Shown: positions 53,944-61,157 of the stretch, piece after piece
How the letters are laid out: every line of letters starts with the position of its first letter
Numbering within the stretch: position 1 is the first letter of the stretch
Assembly (NCBI GenBank): GCA_963806395.1
Contig: CAWDYI010000010.1
Span: forward strand, 1-64,000
Direction: 5' to 3'
Length of the DNA: 64,000 nucleotides
Source: DASSUW01 sp963806395
GTDB lineage: Bacteria; Actinomycetota; Thermoleophilia; Solirubrobacterales; Solirubrobacteraceae
Translations under genes and position numbers: made by a program
Notes under the pieces: generated by a model
What the model was told of the DNA's origin: nothing
Databases searched by the model: none
The model's input: only the letters and a program-made list of their open reading frames with translations

Positions 53944-54342
53944 ATGAGGTTCGTCCACACCTGCGTGCGCGTGCGCGACATCGATGCCTCACTGCGGTTC
54001 TACGAAGCACTCGGCTACGAGCGGCGGGGGAGGCTGCAGTTCGACGGCGCCTACAACATCTACCTCGGCCTGCCCGGCGACGGCGACACGCTCGAGCTGA
54101 CCGTCAACGAGGGTCAGACCGAGTCGTACGACCTCGGCAACGGCTACGGGCACATCGCACTCGTCGTCGACGATCTCGACGCCAAGGTCGCCGAGCTCGC
54201 CGAGCACGGGTACGAGCCGGAGAAGCCGCCCTACCACCCCGGCGGGCGCGAGGAGGTCGGCCCGATCTGCTTCGTGCAGGACCCGGATGGCTACCGGATC
54301 GAGCTGATCAACGGCGCCGGGTTCGAGACGCCGCAGAACTAA
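53944..54342 (+). CDS. VOC superfamily protein (glyoxalase I-like)
   Basis: 132 residues: FVHTCVRVRDIDASLRFYEALGYE, TLELTVNEGQTESYDLGNGYGHIALVVDD and FVQDPDGYRIELI, the pattern of lactoylglutathione lyase GloA with metal-binding His, Glu, His and Glu all in place. It may detoxify methylglyoxal adducts; actinobacteria usually use mycothiol rather than glutathione, so the thiol is uncertain. Confidence 0.88.
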   Translation: MRFVHTCVRVRDIDASLRFYEALGYERRGRLQFDGAYNIYLGLPGDGDTLELTVNEGQTESYDLGNGYGHIALVVDDLDAKVAELAEHGYEPEKPPYHPGGREEVGPICFVQDPDGYRIELINGAGFETPQN

Positions 54343-55682
54343 CCCGCGGCAAGGTACTCGAGCCCGTTGATCCCGGGCGTGAAGTAGTACTCGCCGCCGC
54401 GCATCGTGACGACGCGCGACAGCGGGCCCATGAAGAACGGCGGATGGCCGGGGACGGTCATCTTCGGTGGCCCGTGACCGTCCTGCGGGCCGACGATCGG
54501 ATCCTGGTCCTGCGCGAGCCCGAACGCGTTGCCGCCGTTGGCCCACTGCGACTGCACGAACTCGAACCCGCGGGCGATGTTCCCCTGCAGGCACATGAAG
54601 ATCACGCCGCGCTCCTGCCCGTCGTCGTCGACGCCCTCGGGCAGCGGTTCGCCGTAGGTGATCCCGCGCCGGATGATCCGGTGGCGGTTCACGAGCTTGC
54701 CGTCGAACGGGAGGCTGTGGCGCGGGTTCATGCGCCGGACGTGCGAGCCGATCGGGCAGCGCAGGCCGTCCGGATCGTCGCGGTAGTCGAACGCGTTCCC
54801 GCGCGTGACGTCTGCGACCAGCTCCGGGTTCGGCCGGTCCGGTGACAGGTCGAGTGGCGTGCCGTCGCGCCAGCGGCCGACGAGCTTCGCCGCGAGCAGC
54901 TCCTCGCCGCCGGGATAGGTCGCCGCCGCCTCGCGCAGCGCGCGCCGGAAGCCTGCGACGTCCTGCTGGAGCTTGCGGTAGACGACATAGGAGCCGTTGA
55001 CGCCGAACGCGTCCGGCGGCGGCGCGGGCGTGATCGTCTCCTGCTCGTCCGCGTAGCCGAGCAGGAACTCGCCGGCGCGCAGCGGGCGCCACTTGCCGTC
55101 CTTGCCCGGCGGCGCGCCCTCGCCGGCGTGCGGCTCGAACTCACTGCCTTCGATCGACGGCTGCGCGAACCCGTCGGCGTAGCCGAAGTGCTCGCGACCG
55201 CCCTCCAGTGCCGCGCCCGAGTGTTTGCCCACGACCGTCAGCCCGCCGGCCTCCGCGACCGCGGCGCGCAGTCGCTCGTCGCGCGCTTGCAGCGCCGCGT
55301 CGTCCTTCGCGCTCACCATCACGAGCACGTGCGCCTCGCCGTCGCGGAAGCACTCCTCCCAGTGCTCGGGCGCACTCTCGCCGGTGTCTCCGATCCGGTC
55401 CGCGCGCGCGGCCATGCCGACCCGGAACTCCTCCGGGAACGCGTCGAGCGAGGCAGCCGCGACGCCGAGCGCCCGCAGCCCCGCGTGGCTGACCGCGATG
55501 TTGATCCCCGACTCGGGCTTCTCGCTCCACTTGGACGCCGTGATCACCTGCGGGAGCACCTCGCGGAGCAGGGCGCGCGCCCGTCCGGCGTCGTCGATCC
55601 GCAGGAACTCGTAGGCCGCGGACGGCAGCCGGTAGCCGCGGATCACGAACCCCTGGATGTTCGCGAGGTCGACCGTGGTCAT
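54339..55682 (-). CDS. DyP-type peroxidase
   Basis: 447 residues. DyP hallmarks: HFGYADGFAQPSIEG (GxxDG with catalytic Asp), IGSHVRRMNPRH with the haem-binding His, and later GVIFMCLQGNIARGFEFVQSQW. No signal peptide, so cytoplasmic unless carried by a partner. Haem peroxidase oxidising dyes, phenols or lignin-like compounds in known cases. The ATG overlaps the stop of the companion gene (ATGA), so three genes here form one operon. Confidence 0.93.
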   Translation of the reverse strand: MTTVDLANIQGFVIRGYRLPSAAYEFLRIDDAGRARALLREVLPQVITASKWSEKPESGINIAVSHAGLRALGVAAASLDAFPEEFRVGMAARADRIGDTGESAPEHWEECFRDGEAHVLVMVSAKDDAALQARDERLRAAVAEAGGLTVVGKHSGAALEGGREHFGYADGFAQPSIEGSEFEPHAGEGAPPGKDGKWRPLRAGEFLLGYADEQETITPAPPPDAFGVNGSYVVYRKLQQDVAGFRRALREAAATYPGGEELLAAKLVGRWRDGTPLDLSPDRPNPELVADVTRGNAFDYRDDPDGLRCPIGSHVRRMNPRHSLPFDGKLVNRHRIIRRGITYGEPLPEGVDDDGQERGVIFMCLQGNIARGFEFVQSQWANGGNAFGLAQDQDPIVGPQDGHGPPKMTVPGHPPFFMGPLSRVVTMRGGEYYFTPGINGLEYLAAG

Positions 55683-56221
55683 GCCGGGAACCGCTCCACG
55701 AACTGCGCCTTCAGCGCCGCCGGCTCGAGGCCGCGGGTGTCGAGCGCGAAGTCGATCAGCTCCGTCCGGATGGCGACGTTCCTGTGCACGTCGCCGACCG
55801 TCTGCTCGCCGTAGGCGCCGAAGAACAGCGCCGACTCGACCTGGTGCGAGCGGAACCAGGCGGAGAAGGCGGCGGAGTCCTGATGGCCGGGGTAGCCGGG
55901 GCAGTTGCCCCAGATCGCGTCGGCGTCGCCGGCGAGGCCGGTGCGCAGCGTCTCCAGATATGCGTCGAGCGGGCCGTCGAAGTTGCTGGTGAACAGCAGG
56001 CGCGGCGCCTTCAGCGCGTCGCGGCGGCGCTGGCCCTTCTGCTGCTTGACCTGTCCGATCACGACCCAGCGGGCGAGGTGGGTGCCGGGCACGCGCGCGA
56101 GCGGGCTCGCGTCGCCGTCGCCGAGTGTGTCGAGGTACTCGGCGAGCGCCTCCTCGCGGCCGTGCTCGATCGGGGTGAGGACGGTGAGCGCGTACGCCTG
56201 GCCGGAGACGTTGCGGCTCAC
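55679..56221 (-). CDS. DyP-associated hypothetical protein, copy 2
   Basis: 180 residues, family not named by me. Features: AYALTVLTPIEHGREEALAEYLDTL, THLARWVVIGQVKQQKG, APRLLFTSNFDGPLDAYLETLRTGL, AIWGNCPGYPG, FRSHQVESALFFGAYGEQTV. The same blocks (TVLTP, ARWxVI, LLFxSNFxG, YxxY/GAY) occur in the upstream gene, so the two are paralogues. Ferredoxin-like alpha/beta fold is possible. Translationally coupled to the DyP gene. Confidence 0.75.
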   Translation of the reverse strand: MSRNVSGQAYALTVLTPIEHGREEALAEYLDTLGDGDASPLARVPGTHLARWVVIGQVKQQKGQRRRDALKAPRLLFTSNFDGPLDAYLETLRTGLAGDADAIWGNCPGYPGHQDSAAFSAWFRSHQVESALFFGAYGEQTVGDVHRNVAIRTELIDFALDTRGLEPAALKAQFVERFPA

Positions 56222-56771
56222 AGGTCCCCCTGCACGCTCGTGAGCATGTCGTCGTAGGCCGCCTTGAACGCGTCGGGGTCGAGGCCGTCGGCGCCCGCCG
56301 GCGGAGGTCGTCGAGCGCCGCCGCGACCCGCTTCGCCGAGATGATCTCGGTCGTGGTCGCGCTCGGATAGGCGGACCAGTAATGGTTCGCGACGTACTCG
56401 TTCTCGCGGATGTACTGCTTGAACGGCTCGACCGGGATCGGGCCGGGGAAGCCGTACGACGTCCCCCAGATCCCCTTCATGCGGGCCGGCACGACCTCGG
56501 AGAACGCGTCGATGTACTGGTCCCACGTGCCCGTTGAAGTTGCTCTCGAACAACAGGTACGTGTGGTTCAGCCGCTCGCCGCTGCCGCCGTCCGGGAACC
56601 GCCGGATCACGGTCCAGCGCGCGAAGTGGATGAACGACAGCGCCTGGAGCTTGCTCAGCGTCGCGGTCACGTGCCGCCCGATCCAGAACACGAGCGCGAG
56701 CAGTATCCGGCCACCGGCTTGACCGGCGTCAGGACGGTTATCGCGGTCGCCCTGCCCTCGACGTTGGCCAC
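56218..56771 (-). pseudogene. DyP-associated hypothetical protein, copy 1, three frameshifts
   Basis: Coherent pieces in successive frames: VANVEGRATAITVLTPVKP; then VFWIGRHVTATLSKLQALSFIHFARWTVIRRFPDG...YLLFESNFNG; then MKGIWGTSYGFPGPIPVEPFKQYIRENEYVANHYWSAYPSATTTEI...ALDDLRRR; then GLDPDAFKAAYDDML. Breaks near 56715, 56530 and 56300 each need one base. Joined length about 185 residues and clearly related to the downstream copy. GTG start at 56771. Overlaps the next gene by 4 bases. Confidence 0.75.
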
Positions 56772-56792
56772 GTAGCGACCTTAACCAAAAAA

Positions 56793-56827
56793 GGGCCGCC
56801 GCGCCCGGGTCAAAAGCGCGGCGGCCC
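56793..56827 (-). terminator. Rho-independent terminator (minus strand)
   Basis: On the minus strand GGGCCGCCGCGC pairs perfectly with GCGCGGCGGCCC around an 11-base loop and is followed by TTTTTT (56792-56787). The best classical terminator in the window. It would stop transcripts coming from the large secreted-protein gene at 57099-58906. Confidence 0.9.
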
Positions 56828-56930
56828 TGGTGATGAGGGAGGAGGAGGGTTCTTCACGCATACTCGCAACGCCCTCCCGCCTCCGCCGTACGGGCGCCTC
56901 GTGAGCGCCCGTACGGCTACCACCACTTAG

Positions 56931-57086
56931 CCTGGATCCACCGATTCTCGCGGCGCCTCGACACCGTGGCCGTTCGCCAGGACCGATCGGCCGCGAACCA
57001 GGTGGAGCACCACATGAGATACGCGGCCGATCGACCCTGACTCGGCCCACGGCGCCGAGTCATCCACGATGATCGGTGGATCCAGG
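56931..57086. mobile_element. MITE-like palindromic element with 5-bp target duplication
   Basis: Perfect 15-bp terminal inverted repeats CCTGGATCCACCGAT at 56931-56945 and 57072-57086, flanked on both sides by CTTAG (56926-56930 and 57087-57091) as a direct repeat. A further inverted block CGATCGGCCGCG (56984-56995, 57022-57033) is symmetric about the same centre (57008.5). Length 156 bp, no coding sense. Inserted 8 bases after the stop of the neighbouring gene. Confidence 0.55.
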
Positions 57087-57098
57087 CTTAGGTATTCC

Positions 57099-58906
57099 TC
57101 ACACGGTTCCGGTGATCGACCACATCCCGATCCGGCGGCTGAGCCGGATGTCCGGGCCGGTCGGGCCCTGGCCCCAGAAGTAGTCGCCGATGTTGGTTGA
57201 CCCAGCCGGAGCCGAGGTTGCCCATCGAGCGGTACACGACGCCGGTCGGCTCCTTGTCGATCGCCATCTGCGCCCAGGCGTTGCGGACGGTCCGCGGACC
57301 GCGCCACCAGGACGGGAACAGGTAGTCGGCGAACCTGCCGCCCGTGCCGCCGTCGATGCAGTAGGCGTTGGTGTGGAAGCCGTTGAGCATGTGCAGGCCG
57401 TCCATGGTCCCGCCCCAGCGGCTGAAGTAGTCGTGCGAGCCGTTGGTGTCGGCGAGCACCTGGCAGGACTCGAGCTGCAGCCACTCGAGGTCCCAGTCGC
57501 CCCAGCGGCGCGTCGGCCGGGGTGATCCACTTGTCGTCGCTGCTGCTCTTGAACGTGAAGCTGCCCGGCGAGCCGTGGCCCGTGTACCACTGGGCGTCGA
57601 CGTTGTCGACGTAGCTCCGTGTCCCAGCCGCCCTTGCGAGACGTCCTTGAAGTCCTTCTCGAACGCCGCCCATCCGCGCCAGTCGAATGCGGTCGGGATG
57701 CCGCGCGCGCCCATCAGGGCCTTGAAGCCGATGGCGCTGTCCTGCGCGCACTGCCACTCGTCGACGGTCTGCTCGATGCCGACGTCGATCGGGCCGATCG
57801 CCAGCTTGCCGAAGCCGCCGCCGCCGGGGACGCCGCCGCCCGCGACGCTGCCGTCGCCCGGCAGCGCGACCGATGCGGTGGTGGTGAGGCCGTTGACGTC
57901 GGTGACCTCGAGCGTCACGTCCTCGCCGGTCGCCGCCCGCCCGCGCGGGCTGCGCTCATAGGCGATCGCGGTGCCGTCGTTGCCCTCGAGCGTCGTGGTC
58001 GAGGACGACCAGCTGAACGTGTACGGGCCGGTGCCGCCGGACGCCTCGGCGGAGGCGAGGATCTTCGCGCCGCGGCGCGAGGCCTTGACGTCGACCTGCG
58101 GGCCTGCGCCGTCGACGGCCGGCGACCTGGCGGTGGGCCTGCGTTGCCCTGCTCGGTCGACGGGTTGCAGGTGTAGTGCGGGTAGATCGCCTCGACGGCG
58201 CCGAGCGCGGGCAGGAGGTAGCCGAGCGTCGGCTTGCTCTGGCGGACGCCGCGCTCGTACAGAGCCGCACACGCCTGCTCCGCCTCGGCGGGCGAGATGA
58301 TCGGCACGTCGTCGCCGCGCTCGAGGCCGCGCAGCGCGCTCGACAGCTGGGTGACGCTGCCGTCGCCGCGCGAACGTGATCCGCAGCTTCGCGCCCTGGC
58401 CGCTGACCGGCAGGCCGCCAAGCTCGAACTTGAACGACACGGCGGTGTCGAGCGGCGTCTCGCTGGTCGGCTTGCCGCCGCGGTCGGACAGCGTGAGCTT
58501 GGCGTGCGAGACGCTCGGGTCGGCGCGAAGATCGGGGCTCAGGCCGGCGATGTCGACGAGCTTCGCCGCGTGCCGCAGCGCCTCGTCGTCGTCGAGCGGC
58601 CTGAGCTGGGCGAGCGCCCGGCGTGTCGATCGCCTGCGAGACGGTCGGGCGGCCGGACTCGTCCTTCCCCTCTCCGACCTTGCGCAGCGGGACCTGGCCG
58701 AAGCGTCGTCGGCGAACGAGAACGCGCCGTTCGGGAGCAGCGAGTTCGGGATGCCGAACGCGTCGGACGAGACTGGCGCCCTGGTCGGCGCTGAGGCCTT
58801 CCTGGGTCACCTTGTAGATCGGGGCTGTCTCGGCTGCGGATGCCGGTTGCGCGATCAGCAACATGGCACCCGCCCCGAGCAGGGCGGACAGTGCGGCGTG
58901 CTTCAT
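57099..58906 (-). pseudogene. Large secreted protein with possible His/Cys dyad (DUF6345-like), eight frameshifts
   Basis: Signal peptide at 58906 (HAALSALLGAGAMLLIAQPASAA). Coherent pieces in changing frames: SDAFGIPNSLLPNGAFSFADD; LRKVGEGKDESGRPTVSQA; ALRHAAKLVDIAGLSPDL; QLSSALRGLERGDDVPIISP; a PKD-like domain (AEASGGTGPYTFSWSSSTTTLEG); and a C-terminal domain with DNVDAQWYTGHGSPGSF, EWLQLESCQVL and GGTMDGLHMLNGFHT. Breaks lie near 58770, 58700, 58615, 58378, 58142, 57622, 57513 and 57198. Joined length about 600 residues. His of GHG and Cys of ESC resemble the dyad of caspase/gingipain-type peptidases, an inference. DUF6345 assignment is from memory. Confidence 0.65.
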
Positions 58907-59036
58907 GTGTGCTCCGTTTGGAGTGGAGGGATGGGCAGCACCAACATGGACTGCGCGCTTTGGAGCGACCTTGGCGCGATGTTGGGGCCGCTCACTCCCC
59001 TCCCTGTGCCGTGCCCGACGTCGTCGAACTCGACGC

Positions 59037-59351
59037 TCAGCTGAGCGGCTCGTAGTCGATCTCGAGGAAGTCCTTGACCTCGGCCTGCCAGCGGTCGCGG
59101 ACGAACGCGACGTGGTCCGGGTGGTCGTTGTAGGCCTGGTAGGCCTCGGGCCCGGCGAACTCCATCGAGGCGCCGTAGCGGAAGTCGTTCTTCGGGCTCA
59201 CCTGGCGCAGGAGCTCGTACGCCTCCACGCCGGGGATGCTGACGAGCGCCTGCTGCGCAGCCAGGAAGTCGGCCTCCTCCGGCGAGCCGGGCTCGTGGAC
59301 GAGGGCGAAGCTGACGGTGTGCCGTATGCGGCCGGGGGTCAGGGTCGACAT
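59037..59351 (-). CDS. Stress-responsive dimeric A/B barrel (Dabb) domain protein
   Basis: 104 residues: IRHTVSFALVHEPGSPEEADFLAAQQALVSIPGVEAYELLRQVSPKNDFRYGASMEFAGPEAYQAYNDHPDHVAFVRDRWQAEV..FLEIDYEPL. The Dabb pattern (H-T-V-xF; Y-x-x-HPDHV-F) is clear. Small dimeric proteins of unclear role, often stress-induced. Lies 19 bases after the ECF sigma gene stop, so the two may share a transcript. Confidence 0.88.
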   Translation of the reverse strand: MSTLTPGRIRHTVSFALVHEPGSPEEADFLAAQQALVSIPGVEAYELLRQVSPKNDFRYGASMEFAGPEAYQAYNDHPDHVAFVRDRWQAEVKDFLEIDYEPLS

Positions 59352-59370
59352 CCCCGGCACGCTAGGCGAA

Positions 59371-59916
59371 TCAGTCCACCAGCGCCTTGCGGGCCCGGAA
59401 GAGGCGGCTCATGACCGTGCCGGCCGGGACGCCGAGGCTCTCGGCTGCCTCCTTGTAGGACAGCCCGAGCAGGTCGACCGCGACGAGCACCTCGCGCTGG
59501 TGGTCGGGCAGCTCGGCGATCTGGGCGTACAGCTCGTGGGTCTCGAACGCGCGCTCGGGGTCGGCGGCGCTGTTGGCCTCGAAGCGCTCGAGGTCCTCGG
59601 GCGCCGTCGCGGTCGCGGGGCGGCGGGCGATCGTCCGGCGGTTCGAGATGAACGTGTTGCGCAGGACGCGGAGCAGGTAGCCGAGGTCGTCGTCGCCGGT
59701 CACCATCCGCGGCTTGGCGAGCACGCGCACGCAGACGTCCTGGACGAGATCGTCGGCGTCGGCGGGCGAGCCGGTGAGGCCGAGAGCGGCGCGGTAGAGG
59801 CGGTCGAGATGGTCACCGAGGCGGTTCGCGTCAAGGACGTGAGGAGCGGCGGCGGTCCTGGGCTTCGTGAGGAAGGAGACGCCGGAGCGAGGGGCGGCGA
59901 AAGCGAGCGTCGTCAT
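59371..59916 (-). CDS. ECF RNA polymerase sigma factor
   Basis: 181 residues. Region 2 LGDHLDRLYRAALGLTGSPADADDLVQDVCVRVLAKP and region 4 ELYAQIAELPDHQREVLVAVDLLGLSYKEAAESLGVPAGTVMSRLFRARKAL are complete. ATG at 59916 chosen; an upstream start at 59949 is possible. No anti-sigma gene next to it. The iron-binding-protein gene lies upstream in the same direction. Confidence 0.9.
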   Translation of the reverse strand: MTTLAFAAPRSGVSFLTKPRTAAAPHVLDANRLGDHLDRLYRAALGLTGSPADADDLVQDVCVRVLAKPRMVTGDDDLGYLLRVLRNTFISNRRTIARRPATATAPEDLERFEANSAADPERAFETHELYAQIAELPDHQREVLVAVDLLGLSYKEAAESLGVPAGTVMSRLFRARKALVD

Positions 59917-59990
59917 GGCCGGCACGCTTCCAGCGGCCAGACCCCTCAACTACGGGGGGACCCCCTTGATCGACCCCTTGAAATGACCAA

Positions 59991-60005
59991 GGGGGTCTGA
60001 CCCCC
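59991..60005. repeat. GGGGTC(T/A)GACCCC palindrome, copy 1
   Basis: GGGGGTCTGACCCCC directly after the stop of the siderophore-binding gene and before the sigma gene. Same core as the copies at 61104 and 61131. Position suggests a weak terminator. Confidence 0.6.
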
Positions 60006-60006
60006 C

Positions 60007-61033
60007 TTACTCGACGATGCGCCGCGGCGCCTTGCCCGCGACGGCTGCCTCGAGCTGCGGCGTGAGCCGGTCGAGCACGTACGGCAGGCTCAGCGGGCTG
60101 ATGAAGTAGATCGCCCCGGCCAGCACTCCGTCGGTGAACACGGCGCGGTGATCGGCCACGGCGTCGAGCGTGCGGAAGGTCGGGACCTTCTCGAGCGCCG
60201 GGATGTCGCTGGGCGCCTCCGTCGCGAACAGGATCACGTCCGCGTCGAGCACGTTCATCAACTCGGCCGAGATCGGCACCTGCTCGCCCGGCTTCTCCAC
60301 CCGCGCCGTGACCTTCGGGTTGATCGAGAACCCGAGGTAGGTCAGGAACTCCGTGTTCAGCCCGTCGGGATACACGTAGATGCTGCCGGCGTAGAACCCG
60401 TTCTGGCTGAACGTGATCGTCTTGTCCTTGAACTCCGGGTGCTCGGCGGCGGCAGCCGCGTACTGGTCCTTGATGCCCTGGACGAGCTCGCGGCCCTCGG
60501 CCTCCTTGCCCAGGGACTTGGCGATCAGCTCGGTCTGCTGGTCCCACGGCGAGAAGTAGTCGGTGCTGCCCTTGGCTCCCGCGATCGTCGGCGCGATCGC
60601 CGACAGCTTCTTGTAGTCCGCCCGCTGCATTCCCGCGTTCGTCCCGATGATGAGGTCGGGCCGGAGCGTCGCGATCTTCTCGAACTGGAAGCCGTCGGTG
60701 TTGGTGAGGACCGTCGGCTTGGCGTCTCCGAGCGCTTCCTTGGCCCAGGGCCAGACCGCGTACGGCTGCTTGCCGTACCACTCGGTCGTGGCGATCGGCT
60801 TGAAGCCCAGCGCGAGCACGGCGTCCTGCTCGGTGAGGCCGACGACGGCGATCCGTCGTGGCTTCGACGGCACCGTGGTCGTAGCCGAACTTGTGCTCGA
60901 CCGTGACGGGGAACGGCCCGCCCCCGGTCGCAGGCGTGCTGCCGCCCGACTCCTCGTCCGAGCCACAACTCGTCAGGGCGAGCGTCGCCGCGACGAGGAC
61001 CAGTCCGATACGCGCACGGGAGAAGAAGGTCAT
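60007..61033 (-). CDS. Iron-siderophore ABC transporter substrate-binding lipoprotein (FecB/FhuD type), one frameshift
   Basis: Lipoprotein signal RIGLVLVAATLALTSC, then FPVTVEHKFGYDHG in the first frame; from about 60880 coding moves to the frame with VPSKPRRIAVVGLTEQDAVLALGFKPIATTEWYG...LRPDLIIGTNAGM...FSPWDQQTELIAKSLGKE. This is the class III periplasmic-binding fold of siderophore receptors. Joined length about 341 residues. No permease or ATPase gene is in the window. Two dyad boxes in the leader suggest iron control. Confidence 0.88.
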
Positions 61034-61045
61034 ACGGGCTCCACA

Positions 61046-61102
61046 GGGTTAGGGTCCCCTAACCCTAGGGATTCGCGCCGTGCCGTGTTAGGCGCCCCTA
61101 AC
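61046..61102. promoter_or_regulatory. Two GTTAGG-N4-CCTAAC boxes, putative iron-repressor operators
   Basis: Box 1 (61048-61063) and box 2 (61087-61102) have the same arms GTTAGG and CCTAAC and the same 4-base spacer (GTCC, CGCC), 39 bp apart, 15-69 bases upstream of the siderophore-binding gene. A weaker third half-site GTTAGG lies at 61118-61123. The arms resemble DtxR/IdeR iron boxes (TTAGG...CCTAA) but the spacing differs from the mycobacterial consensus. Confidence 0.6.
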
Positions 61103-61103
61103 C

Positions 61104-61150
61104 GGGGTCAGACCCCTGTTAGGCCGCCCGAAGAGGGGTCTGACCCTCTT
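61104..61150. repeat. GGGGTC(T/A)GACCCC palindromes, copies 2 and 3
   Basis: GGGGTCAGACCCC at 61104-61116 and AAGAGGGGTCTGACCCTCTT at 61131-61150 (arms AAGAGGG/CCCTCTT). The second lies 8 bases after the stop of the LuxR-type gene and can act as its terminator. Confidence 0.65.
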
Positions 61151-61157
61151 TACCCGT

